14,076 bases of DNA from Lamprocystis purpurea (GCA_020718945.1 DYRB01000030.1:1-14076), one strand, 5' to 3'; counted from the first letter of the stretch, positions 1 through 7,104 are shown. The notes: generated by a model not told the origin, from the letters alone. Made by a program: numbers and translations.

Positions 1-216
1 GGCGGCGGGCGGGTCAAGTCCAGCGGCTGGCCCAACGGCCGGCGCCTGGGGGACGACGTGGTGGACATAGCCCTGACCGCGGTGGCCAGCGGGCCGACCT
101 ACAGCACGGTCACGGTGGTGGGGGACAACGTGGCCGCCAACGATCAGGTCTACCATCAGGTCTTCCCCTATGCGGCCACGCCCCATGCCGGGCCCACCAA
201 CCGCAAGGACCCCTGA
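1..216 (+). CDS. DUF4331 family protein, C-terminal end (5' truncated)
   Basis: Frame 1 is open from the window edge to a TGA and gives the last 71 residues of a larger protein. The stretch GWPNGRRLGDDVVDIAL, followed by a Tyr/Phe-rich VYHQVFPYAATPHAG tail, is what I recall as the C-terminus of DUF4331 proteins. These are secreted proteins of several hundred residues with no established biochemical role. The N-terminus, any signal peptide and the promoter lie outside the window. It is followed by a strong hairpin and then, in the same direction, by genes for a PEP-CTERM protein, a TPR protein and HupE-like proteins, so it may be the first visible member of that block. The family assignment rests on the C-terminal motif alone. 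Confidence 0.75.
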   Translation, partial: GGGRVKSSGWPNGRRLGDDVVDIALTAVASGPTYSTVTVVGDNVAANDQVYHQVFPYAATPHAGPTNRKDP

Positions 217-232
217 GCCCAGTCCCACCGCC

Positions 233-260
233 CGCCCCGCCCGTATCACCGGGCGGGGCG
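233..260 (+). terminator. Perfect 11-bp G+C hairpin between DUF4331 and PEP-CTERM genes
   Basis: CGCCCCGCCCG and its exact reverse complement CGGGCGGGGCG flank the 6-base loop TATCAC. The structure starts 16 bases after the DUF4331 stop and ends 46 bases before the next ATG. No run of T follows, so it is not a classical intrinsic terminator. It could instead be a partial terminator, an mRNA 3'-end stabiliser, or an attenuator setting expression of the downstream genes relative to DUF4331. Confidence 0.6.
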
Positions 261-306
261 ACCCCGGTATCCAAGAAACCAAACCAAACGCCAAGGAGCC
301 ACCGCC

Positions 307-972
307 ATGTACAAGATCGCCGCCGCCATTCTGTTCCTATTAGGGGTCAGCGCCGCCCAGGCGACCCCCGTCGCCTTTACCGCAACCGGTTACACCAGCA
401 GCGCCTTTGCCGACGTCGGGGGCGTCTCCGACGGCCCCAACGCCGCCGCCACCCCCACCGACCCGCTGCCCCTGACCAGCGCCGCAAGCGTAGTCGCTGG
501 CGGGGGCTCGGCCGCCGCCAACGCCGGGGCCGACGCCTACCTGCTATCGGCCGCGACCTCGGCGGCTTCGTCCGGGGACCCGGCCCAGGCCAGCGCCGTG
601 GCCACCTTCTTCGGGGAGTTCGTCACCCCGGGCGGTGTCCTGGCCCTGGTGGCGGATTATCTGAGCGACACCGGGGCGCTGGGCTCGACCCTGGCGATCC
701 AATGGGTGGTGGACGGGATAGTCCTGCCCCTGATCGGCAGCGGCTACTACCTGAGCCCCGACCTGGCGGCCGGGCTGGCGGGGACCCTGGAGATCACGCT
801 CATCAGTACCGCCGCGGCGGACAACCCCGGGGACGCGGCGAGCAACCTGTCGAGCGTTGCCTTTGCCCTGAACCAGGTACCGGAGCCCGCCGGAGCGGCC
901 CTGATGGTCCTGGGCCTGGGCCTGTTGGGCCTGCGCGGTCGGCGGTCGATGCCCCTCGCGGCCGGGATCTAG
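307..972 (+). CDS. PEP-CTERM sorting domain protein
   Basis: This 221-residue exported protein is of unknown function. Residues 1-19 form a signal peptide (Lys3, hydrophobic core, AQA cleavage site before TP). The body is rich in Ala, Gly, Ser and Asp with no cysteine, and I recognise no catalytic domain. Near the end, VPEP (residues 191-194) is followed by a 15-residue hydrophobic stretch and the basic cluster RGRR (210-213), the layout of a PEP-CTERM signal recognised by exosortase. Eight residues (SMPLAAGI) follow the basic cluster, slightly more than usual. AAGGAG lies about 9 bases before the ATG and supports the start. The protein is probably processed at the membrane and released or attached to exopolysaccharide. 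The N-terminal domain could not be assigned. Confidence 0.85.
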   Translation: MYKIAAAILFLLGVSAAQATPVAFTATGYTSSAFADVGGVSDGPNAAATPTDPLPLTSAASVVAGGGSAAANAGADAYLLSAATSAASSGDPAQASAVATFFGEFVTPGGVLALVADYLSDTGALGSTLAIQWVVDGIVLPLIGSGYYLSPDLAAGLAGTLEITLISTAAADNPGDAASNLSSVAFALNQVPEPAGAALMVLGLGLLGLRGRRSMPLAAGI

Positions 973-1030
973 CACTCATCGTCCCGGGGGGAGTGGGCGA
1001 CCCCAGACAACATCGAACCGGAGGCAAGCC

Positions 1031-2113
1031 ATGCGAGGCCGAACCCCGATTGCCTGGCTCCTCGCCCTGGCTGCCGCCGGGGCGGGCGCCGAGCCCGTGG
1101 CCGAGGCCCAGGCCCTGCTCCAGGCCCAGCGGACCAGGCCGGACGCGGCCCGCTTCGAGCAGGCCAGGGCCATCCTGACGCAGCTCACGGCCCAGGCCCC
1201 CCGGGATGCCCGGGCCTGGACCCTGCTCGCCTGGGCGCACCTGACCGAGCACCGCTTCGGCGAGGCCCTGGCCGCCGCCGAGACCGCCGCGGCCCTGGCC
1301 CCGGATCGGCCCGAGCCGCAGGCGGTTATGACCGACGCCCTGGTGGAACTCGGCCGCTACCCGCAGGCCCTGGACTGCGCCCAACGCCTGCTCGACCTGG
1401 ACCCCGGGGTGCCGGCCTGGGCCCGCGCGGCGCGGCTGCGCTTCCTCCACGGCGACCTGGACGGGGCCCTGGCCCTGTTGACCCAGGCCGCCGCGGTTGC
1501 CGGCCCCCGCGGCGAGGCCGCCGCCTGGGTGCAGTTGGAACTGGCGCGTCTGCACCTGGAGGCGGGCGACCCGGTCGCGGCCGAGGCGGACCTGACCGCC
1601 GCGGCCCTGGCCTTCCCCGACCACATAGGTCTCCCGGCGGCCCGGGCCCGGGTCACCGCCGCCCGGGGCGACCCGGGCGGGGCCCTGGACCTGTATCTGG
1701 CCGCCATCGCCGCCCAGCCCAATGCCGAGGACGCCCTGGCCGCCTGGCGCCTGGCCCGGACCCTCGGCCAGGCGGGCGCGACCCGGCACCTGGCCGCCCT
1801 GCTGGACGGCCTGGCCCTTCTGGATACCGGGCTGTCCCGGCGGGCCCTGGCCGAGTACCTGGCCGAGGCCGGCCAGACCGACCGGGCCCTGGACCTGGCC
1901 CGCACCGAGTTGGCCCTGCGCCCGGACCTCTACAGCCACGCCACGCTGGCCCGGGTGCTGGCCCGCGCCGGGTCCTCGGGAGGGCCTCGGGCCTGGGCCG
2001 AGGCCCGGGAACAGGCGCACCTGGCCCTGGCCCTGGGTACCCCGGACACCCGACTGCGGGCGGACATGGGGGCCATCCTGGGCGAGGGTCAGCGGGCGGA
2101 GTCGGTGCCATGA
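1031..2113 (+). CDS. TPR-repeat protein, probably exported
   Basis: The product has 360 residues. Residues 1-20 (MRGRTPIAWLLALAAAGAGA) look like a signal peptide, so the protein probably works in the periplasm. The rest is almost entirely alpha-helical with about 7-8 degenerate 34-residue tetratricopeptide units. Recurrent elements are A-x-LA-x(2)-GR/GD-x(2)-AL and a closing L-x-P, for example WTLLAWAHLTEHRFGEAL, ALVELGRYPQAL and YLAEAGQTDRAL. TPR superhelices bind partner proteins or peptides, so a scaffold or chaperone role for the neighbouring exported or membrane proteins is the natural inference. GGAGG lies about 7 bases before the ATG. The stop overlaps the next start as ATGA. Ala and Leu are encoded almost only by GCC and CTG, which creates long spurious reading frames on both strands. 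Confidence 0.88.
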   Translation: MRGRTPIAWLLALAAAGAGAEPVAEAQALLQAQRTRPDAARFEQARAILTQLTAQAPRDARAWTLLAWAHLTEHRFGEALAAAETAAALAPDRPEPQAVMTDALVELGRYPQALDCAQRLLDLDPGVPAWARAARLRFLHGDLDGALALLTQAAAVAGPRGEAAAWVQLELARLHLEAGDPVAAEADLTAAALAFPDHIGLPAARARVTAARGDPGGALDLYLAAIAAQPNAEDALAAWRLARTLGQAGATRHLAALLDGLALLDTGLSRRALAEYLAEAGQTDRALDLARTELALRPDLYSHATLARVLARAGSSGGPRAWAEAREQAHLALALGTPDTRLRADMGAILGEGQRAESVP

Positions 2114-3456
2114 GGCGCCGCCCCTGGATCTGGAGCTGGGCCTGGCCCTGGGTCCTGGCGGCCCTGGCCCTGATCGGTCAGGCCCAGGGTCACCCCTTGG
2201 GCAACAACACGGTCAGCCGGGCCGCGGACATCCGGGTCGAGGCCGAGGGACTGGACCTGGGCTATCGCCTGGACCTGGCAGAGATCCCCAGCCTGCTGGC
2301 CGCCGCCGAGGCGGATTGGGACGGCGACGGCCTCACCAGCGAGGCGGAGTGGGAGGCCCTGGCCCGAGGTCGCGGGGAGGCGGTGCGGACCGGCCTGGAC
2401 CTGCGCGCCGACGGGGTACCCCTGGACCTGACCCTGGAGCGGGTCGGGTGGCGCCTGACCCCAGGGGCGGCCGGGTTGACCACCCTGCGCATCGACCTGG
2501 GGCTGCACGCCGCCTGGCCGGGCCAGGCCCCGGGGGTCATCGACTACCGGGACCCGCGCCGGCCCCAGGAGGCGGGCTGGAAGGAGGTGACCGCCCGCGC
2601 CGGCCCCGGGGTGCGCCTGGCCGCCTCCGATGTCCCGGACGCCAGCCCCAGCCAGGGCCTGACCGCCTACCCGACCCCCGGGGGCCTGGTCCTGGAGGTC
2701 CTGACCGCCAGGCTCGGGGTCGCAGTCCTGCCGGCGACCAGGGCATCCGCCGACACCGCAGGGCCGCCCCCGGCGGCGCCCCCGGGGGCCTGGGATGGGC
2801 ACCCTGGCCGGACCGTCGCGCCCGCGTCGGCCGCGCCGGGGGCGGCGCTCCCACAGGATGCCCAAACCCCGCGGGCGCCGCCCGCGGCCCAACCGGCCGC
2901 CTTCTTCCGCCTCGGCATCGCCCACATCGCCAACGGGCTGGACCACCTGGTTTTCCTGCTCGGCCTAATCTCCGGGGAGCGCTCGCTGCGGCGTCTGGCC
3001 TGGGTAGTCACCGCCTTCACCGCCGCCCACACCGTCGCCCTGGGTCTGGCCGCCAGCGGCCTGATCGTCCCCCCCGGGGCCTGGATCGAGCCTGCCATTG
3101 GCCTGACCATCCTTTACGTGGGCCTGGCCAACCTGTGCGGGGGGTTGCGCCACGGTGCCGGGGTCGCCTTCGGCTTCGGGCTGGTCCACGGCTTCGCCTT
3201 CGCCGGGGCCCTGGCGGCCCACCTGTCCGCCGGCCCCGGGCCTGCCTGGCTGCTGGATCTCGCGGCCTTCAACCTGGGGGTTGAGGCGGGGCAGGTCGCC
3301 CTGGTCCTGCTGGTGCTGTTGCTCGTCCGCGCCGGGCGCCAACTGGGGGTCACCTGGCCGCCCTGGGCCCGCTGGCTGCCCGGCGGTCTGGTGGGTTCAT
3401 TGGGGGCCTACTGGACCATCCAGCGCACGTCCATCCTGCTGGGGGTATCGAGATGA
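2110..3456 (+). CDS. HupE/UreJ_2-type membrane protein with periplasmic N-terminal domain
   Basis: This 448-residue protein starts with a signal peptide (about residues 1-26, ending LIGQAQG) that would leave HPLGNNTV at the mature N-terminus. A soluble domain follows. It includes an EF-hand-like calcium loop at residues 69-80 (Asp69, Asp71, Asp73, Gly74, Glu80). A proline/alanine-rich linker (about 205-260) leads to a C-terminal domain of 6-7 membrane segments. Here the HX5DH motif is intact (His272, Asp278, His279), and His307 (AHTVALG) and His360 (LVHGF) also lie in conserved-looking positions. HupE/UreJ proteins are implicated in nickel or cobalt uptake; for this branch the substrate is not established. 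Start and stop overlap both neighbours by 4 bases (ATGA), so the gene is translated together with the TPR and HupE-like genes. Confidence 0.85.
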   Translation: MRRRPWIWSWAWPWVLAALALIGQAQGHPLGNNTVSRAADIRVEAEGLDLGYRLDLAEIPSLLAAAEADWDGDGLTSEAEWEALARGRGEAVRTGLDLRADGVPLDLTLERVGWRLTPGAAGLTTLRIDLGLHAAWPGQAPGVIDYRDPRRPQEAGWKEVTARAGPGVRLAASDVPDASPSQGLTAYPTPGGLVLEVLTARLGVAVLPATRASADTAGPPPAAPPGAWDGHPGRTVAPASAAPGAALPQDAQTPRAPPAAQPAAFFRLGIAHIANGLDHLVFLLGLISGERSLRRLAWVVTAFTAAHTVALGLAASGLIVPPGAWIEPAIGLTILYVGLANLCGGLRHGAGVAFGFGLVHGFAFAGALAAHLSAGPGPAWLLDLAAFNLGVEAGQVALVLLVLLLVRAGRQLGVTWPPWARWLPGGLVGSLGAYWTIQRTSILLGVSR

Positions 3457-4082
3457 GCCCATCCCTGAGTGTCCATGCGATGGCCGCCCTGGCGGTCCTG
3501 GCCCTGACCTGGCCCGCCCTGGCCCTGGCCCACGCCGAGCCCGGCGGGGCCGGGGGCCTGTTGAGCGGCTTGTTGCACCCAATCTCCGGCCTGGACCAGG
3601 TCCTGGCCATGGTCGCGGTGGGGCTCTGGGGGGCCCAACTCGGGGCCCCGGCCATGTGGCTGCTGCCGGTGGCGTTTCCCCTGGTCATGGCCTTCGGCGG
3701 CCTGCTGGGTCTGGTCGGCATAGCCCTGCCTGGGGTCGAGCTGGGCATCGCCCTGCGCGGGGCCGGGGCCCTGGTGGCCGTCGGCGGCGCGGCCTTCCTC
3801 TGGCAGGCCCTGGGGGGCGGGGCGGATCTCCCCCTGCCGCCGCGGCCCCTGGCCCTGGTGGCCGCGGCCCTGGGTCTGCTGCTCGGCTGGGGCAACGGGG
3901 CCCAGGGCGGGGGTCTGGCCCTGGCCGGGACCCTGGGGGCCCTGGTGGTGGTAGCGGCTCTGCTGGCCGGGCAGGTCGCCAGCCTGCGCGCCCTGTGGGC
4001 CCGCACCGCGGTGCGGGTCGCCGGGAGTTGGATCGCCGCCATCGGGCTGTTGCAGTTAGGCCGGTCCCTGCGCAGCGTCTGA
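3453..4082 (+). CDS. HupE/UreJ family membrane protein with degenerate metal motifs
   Basis: This 209-residue integral membrane protein has a cleavable-looking N-terminal hydrophobic segment ending ALALAHAEPGG, followed by about six membrane helices. The HupE/UreJ family is recognised from HPISGLDQVLAMVAVGLW and the later FPLVMAFGG and LPGVELGIAL segments. HupE proteins carry two histidine motifs needed for nickel transport, HX5DH and FHGx(A/V)HGxE. Here the first reads HPISGLDQ (second His replaced by Gln), and the equivalent of the second reads WGNGAQGGG, with no His or Glu. It may therefore have lost metal transport or become an accessory subunit of the preceding protein, with which it overlaps by 4 bases. 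Family membership is fairly sure; transport activity is doubtful. Confidence 0.82.
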   Translation: MSPSLSVHAMAALAVLALTWPALALAHAEPGGAGGLLSGLLHPISGLDQVLAMVAVGLWGAQLGAPAMWLLPVAFPLVMAFGGLLGLVGIALPGVELGIALRGAGALVAVGGAAFLWQALGGGADLPLPPRPLALVAAALGLLLGWGNGAQGGGLALAGTLGALVVVAALLAGQVASLRALWARTAVRVAGSWIAAIGLLQLGRSLRSV

Positions 4083-4405
4083 GGTCGGGGCGCAGCCGGG
4101 ACCCAGGCCGTGGATCTGGTCCTCGCCGAGACACTTGGGGTCCTGTTGGTGGTGTAGGGGGATGCCGAGCGGATCGGTGTCTCCAGGTTGGGAGGACGGG
4201 CTGCGGGCGTGTCTGGTCGGCGGTGCCGGGTCCGAAGCAGGGGGCCGCGGCACCCAACGCTTGGGGCTCCCTCCTGCCATGCCGCGCACCTGGCTCTCTA
4301 CAACCGCCCATCGAGCCAACTTGTCTATACTTGACCGGCACGCTCTCATATTTTCCTGATCGGCATCCATGCCGGGATGCTGACAGTCACCACCAACCCG
4401 ATGCC
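4083..4405. other. Intergenic region after the HupE operon
   Basis: I see no convincing gene here. Short open frames on both strands (74 aa plus, 104 aa minus) have no family resemblance and no ribosome site. Structures seen: an imperfect inverted repeat spanning the HupE stop (GGTCCC-TGCGC at 4063-4073 against GCGCA-GCC-GGGACC at 4090-4103), a 7-bp stem GGTGCCG/CGGCACC (4222-4228 and 4248-4254), and GAGACAC/GTGTCTC (4128-4134 and 4177-4183). None is followed by a T run. The first could serve as a weak transcription end for the upstream operon. From about 4320 the DNA becomes less G+C-rich (TTGTCTATACTTGACC, then CATATTTTCC), which may be old promoter sequence of the carbonic anhydrase remnant. 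I could not fit a properly spaced -35/-10 pair. Confidence 0.5.
4361..4382 (+). repeat. Small hairpin upstream of the carbonic anhydrase remnant
   Basis: CGGCATCC and GGATGCTG pair around the loop ATGCCG (8 pairs including one G-U). The same bases can also pair as CGGCAT-CC-ATGCCG. It sits 24 bases before the ATG of the remnant and may be an untranslated-leader structure or chance in G+C-rich DNA. Confidence 0.3.
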
Positions 4406-4531
4406 ATGACTTCAGTACGGGCAGACGTTCCAGCCGCGAACGCGGCCTAGGTCAACGGATTCGACATGGGGCACCTGCCGATGACCCCGGGGCGGCATTT
4501 CGCCATCCTGACTTGTATGGACGCGCGCAGG
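4406..4531 (+). pseudogene. Beta-carbonic anhydrase, 5' remnant with in-frame stop
   Basis: Frame 2 from the ATG reads MTSVRADVPAANAA, then a TAG at 4448-4450. In the same frame it continues VNGFDMGHLPM and TPGRHFAILTCMDARR. The second part is the N-terminal core of a beta-class carbonic anhydrase: TCMDAR holds the first zinc cysteine and the Asp-Arg dyad, and GxLPMxPGR precedes it in the family. In relatives an aromatic residue, usually Tyr, sits where the TAG is, as in AANAAY-VNGF, so one base change would explain the stop. After CMDAR the family's LDP and everything else, including the HxxC zinc site, are missing, and unrelated sequence leads to the patatin gene 36 bases later. This is a dead fragment. 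It may still supply promoter or leader sequence to the downstream gene. Confidence 0.75.
4433..4446. repeat. GCCGCG-AA-CGCGGC palindrome
   Basis: A perfect 6+2+6 inverted repeat lies inside the carbonic anhydrase remnant, ending two bases before its TAG stop. The 2-base centre is too small for an RNA loop, so if meaningful it would be a protein-binding site. Most likely it is a by-product of Ala/Ala-Asn-Ala codons. Confidence 0.25.
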
Positions 4532-4563
4532 ACAGAAAGCGGCTGCACCAGAGAGGCTCGATC

Positions 4564-6969
4564 ATGGAACATCAACCGAAAACGGCAGACTACGTCGACC
4601 CCATTGACCCCGATGACCTGGAGCAGGCAGCGCAGGGCGATGCGAGCGATGACCTGAGGTGCCGGGTGCCATTCCCAGCCGAACTGGCGCGGGCAGAGTC
4701 GGCCTATGTCCGCGCCTGGCGCCGAAAACGCGGCTGCAGCGAGGACCAGGCCGCCAGCGACACACTGATCGGCCTGGCCCTGTCGGGCGGGGGCATCCGT
4801 TCCGCAACCTTTGCCCTCGGGGCGATGCAGGCCCTCGCTGGCCGATCCCTGCTGGAGAAGTTCGACTACCTCTCGACGGTCTCCGGTGGCGGCTACATTG
4901 GTGCCGCTCTGACCTGGCTCACGAGCACGAAGGCCCAGGACGACAGTGCTTCGAATTCCCCCCACGCGCCGCAGGGCGAACGGGATACCGCCCGGATACC
5001 CGATGCGCCCCGGTTCGGGATGGGGCCGGATGACTTTCCGTTCGGCACCGACGACCCCCGCCCGGATGCCGAGCGGCACGCCAGCAACCGACAGCGACGC
5101 ATGCTCAGGTATCTGCGTGAGCACGGATACTACTTGACCCCAGGGGCGGGGATCACCGGCCTGTCGTTGTTGGGGATCGTGCTGCGGGGAACCTTCCTCA
5201 ACCTGATCGTCTGGATGCCTGTCTTTGTCCTCTTCTTCTTGTTTGGTCTCTGGTTCTTCGGCCACGTCAATCCTGGCCTTGACGCCCTGGTCATACTTCG
5301 GATGCTGATGGATGTCGATGGTCACGCCGAGTTGTTCGGCTTCGAGCTGTTTCTCTGGATCGGTCTCGGGCTCCTTGGGCTCACGGTCCTCGCCACCCTG
5401 GTGTATTCCCTGCTCACCCGGGTCCGGCGCGACAACGAGCTTCCCGGAGTCGCACAGTTTTGGTACGAGGCGCGCCGTCTCTCAGAGCGCTTCGGTGGGG
5501 CTCTGATCGCGGCCATCGCGCTGTTTCTTCTGGTGGGCTGCCTCCCGGCGATCACCGACCACCTCAAGGACAGCTTCAAGGCCGCGGGGCCCATGGCCAT
5601 GCTCTCTGGCATGGCCATGGCCATGCGCAGCTTTTTGACCTCCAAGACCGACGGGCCGCGGCCCGGCCCCGACCTGACGGCCAACCTGGCCGCCGCGATC
5701 TTCCTGGTCGGCGGCTTCATCGTTGCCTTTGAGGCCGCTTTTTGGCTCCACGGACAGGCTAGGGTCATTTGGGCCGCCCTGGGGCTGGCGGTCGTCTCGC
5801 TCGTTTTTGGCTGGCGCGTCAATATCAATTACACGTCCATCCACCGTTTCTACCGGGACCGGCTGATGGAAACCTTTATGCCGGACATCGTCCAGGCCCT
5901 CGGCGGCGAGACCGGTGCAGCCTGGTCTGCCGATGTCGCGCGCTTGACCGACGTGATCGACCTCAGGGCACCGCGCGGGCCTTATCACATCATCAATGCC
6001 AACGTCGTCCTGGCGGACTCGCGACAGCGTGTCTTCCGTAATCGCGGGGGAGACAGCTTTATCCTGTCGCCGTTCTATTGCGGCAGCAACGCAACCGGAT
6101 GGTGTCGCACCGAGCGCTTCTGCGACGGTCAGATGACCTTGGCCACTGCGGTGGCCATCTCGGGTGCGGCGGTCAACCCTAATACGGGTGTGGGTGGCGT
6201 CGGCCTTACTCGTGCCCGCTTGGTGTCTTTCGTCATGGCTCTGCTCGATCTGCGTCTAGGCTATTGGGCTAGTCACCCTGCCCCGGACAGGGCTCCGCGC
6301 CACGATCCCAACCACTTTCGGCCCGGCGCTTACGCCTTCGGCAACCTGACGGGCCTGGACCGACTTGGCTTCAATGAGAACCGCGCCTTCCTCCAGCTCA
6401 GCGACGGCGGACATTTCGAGAATACAGGGGTCTACGAACTGGTGCGCCGCAGGGCACGCCTTATCCTGGTCTGCGACGGGGGCGCGGATGGCTGCTTCTC
6501 GTTCTCGGACTTTCAGACGACGTTGCGACGCGTCGAGCAGGACTTCGGTGTCCGCATCAAGGCCCTAGACGACGCATCACCCGACAGATTGGTCCCGGCG
6601 CCAGCGACACCGCCTTGCTTTCCAGCAGATGCCAGGTTCTCCGATCAAGGCCACATGGTTGGCGTAATCACCTACCCGGACGATTCGCGAGGCTGGCTCA
6701 TTTATCTCAAGGCCACGATGACGCAAGCCTTGAGTTTCAAGGTCAAGGGCTATGCCGCCCAGCATTCGGAGTTCCCGCACGAGAGCACAGCCGACCAGTT
6801 CTTCGACGAGGTCCAGTTTGAGGCTTATCGGGAGCTGGGCTATCGGCTTGCGGCGGACATGCTCGACGCACAGGCCCCGGCGTCAGCCGCCGGTGCCCGG
6901 CTCCCCTGTTCCGGTAGCCCTGCGGCTGTTCCGACTCTGGCAGCGGTGATCAGGGCGTGCAGTGCCTGA
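4564..6969 (+). CDS. Patatin-like phospholipase with membrane-spanning insertion
   Basis: This 801-residue predicted lipid acyl hydrolase has a patatin Ser-Asp dyad. The oxyanion loop is SGGGIRS (74-80), the nucleophile is Ser107 in STVSGGGYIG, and the catalytic Asp is Asp614 in SDGGHFENTG, the family DG(A/G) motif. Usual patatin domains place Ser and Asp 150-200 residues apart. Here about 500 residues intervene, with roughly five membrane segments (near 199-235, 257-285, 309-331, 375-396 and 401-417). The enzyme is therefore probably embedded in the inner membrane with its active site built from both ends. The ATG was chosen because GAGAGG lies 7 bases upstream; an in-frame TTG 51 bases earlier has no such site and lies in the carbonic anhydrase remnant. 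It is followed by 215 bases without a gene. Its substrate is unknown, with membrane phospholipids or stored lipid most likely. Confidence 0.9.
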   Translation: MEHQPKTADYVDPIDPDDLEQAAQGDASDDLRCRVPFPAELARAESAYVRAWRRKRGCSEDQAASDTLIGLALSGGGIRSATFALGAMQALAGRSLLEKFDYLSTVSGGGYIGAALTWLTSTKAQDDSASNSPHAPQGERDTARIPDAPRFGMGPDDFPFGTDDPRPDAERHASNRQRRMLRYLREHGYYLTPGAGITGLSLLGIVLRGTFLNLIVWMPVFVLFFLFGLWFFGHVNPGLDALVILRMLMDVDGHAELFGFELFLWIGLGLLGLTVLATLVYSLLTRVRRDNELPGVAQFWYEARRLSERFGGALIAAIALFLLVGCLPAITDHLKDSFKAAGPMAMLSGMAMAMRSFLTSKTDGPRPGPDLTANLAAAIFLVGGFIVAFEAAFWLHGQARVIWAALGLAVVSLVFGWRVNINYTSIHRFYRDRLMETFMPDIVQALGGETGAAWSADVARLTDVIDLRAPRGPYHIINANVVLADSRQRVFRNRGGDSFILSPFYCGSNATGWCRTERFCDGQMTLATAVAISGAAVNPNTGVGGVGLTRARLVSFVMALLDLRLGYWASHPAPDRAPRHDPNHFRPGAYAFGNLTGLDRLGFNENRAFLQLSDGGHFENTGVYELVRRRARLILVCDGGADGCFSFSDFQTTLRRVEQDFGVRIKALDDASPDRLVPAPATPPCFPADARFSDQGHMVGVITYPDDSRGWLIYLKATMTQALSFKVKGYAAQHSEFPHESTADQFFDEVQFEAYRELGYRLAADMLDAQAPASAAGARLPCSGSPAAVPTLAAVIRACSA

Positions 6970-7076
6970 GCACACACCAGGGCCTAATGAGGGTCCCAGT
7001 CGCACCGTTTGGTCGAATGGAGCGAGGTCAAAGCGCCCGCGCCTGAATGCCACAATTTCCACATGTTTATAGCTTA

Positions 7077-7104
7077 TTGCCTTCCTCGGGAGCACTGCTA
7101 GTCT
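7077..7104 (+). promoter_or_regulatory. Possible promoter for the Dyp peroxidase gene unit
   Basis: TTGCCT and TAGTCT are separated by 16 bases, with TG one base before the latter (extended -10). The site follows an A+T-rich stretch (about 7050-7078) that stands out in this genome. It lies 80 bases before the first gene of the four-gene unit, in the only sizeable gap on this side. The boxes match a sigma-70 consensus imperfectly. Confidence 0.3.

Noticed and set aside
803..2020. 405-aa minus-strand open frame
   Set aside because: It is antisense to the TPR gene and consists of Gly/Pro/Arg/Gln-rich low-complexity residues, produced by GCC/CTG codon bias on the other strand.
1080..4080. GGCCCTGG-type octamers as possible uptake or chi-like signals
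   Set aside because: They fall in phase with Ala-Leu (GCC CTG) codons of the real genes and are explained by protein composition plus codon bias.
4056..4370. 104-aa minus-strand and 74-aa plus-strand frames in the intergenic region
   Set aside because: They have no family resemblance, no ribosome site and overlapping frames in G+C-rich DNA.
1722..4450. Long plus-strand frames (520 and 431 aa) overlapping the HupE genes
   Set aside because: They are Pro/Gly/Arg-rich shadow frames without motifs. The real genes in the other frame have signal peptides, membrane helices and ATGA couplings. Only the last codons before 4450 matter, as part of the carbonic anhydrase remnant.
4513..4563. Earlier TTG start for the patatin gene
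   Set aside because: It has no ribosome site and lies in the carbonic anhydrase remnant; the ATG at 4564 has GAGAGG at good spacing.
6970..7076. Terminator behind the patatin gene
   Set aside because: I found no stem of useful length followed by T residues.
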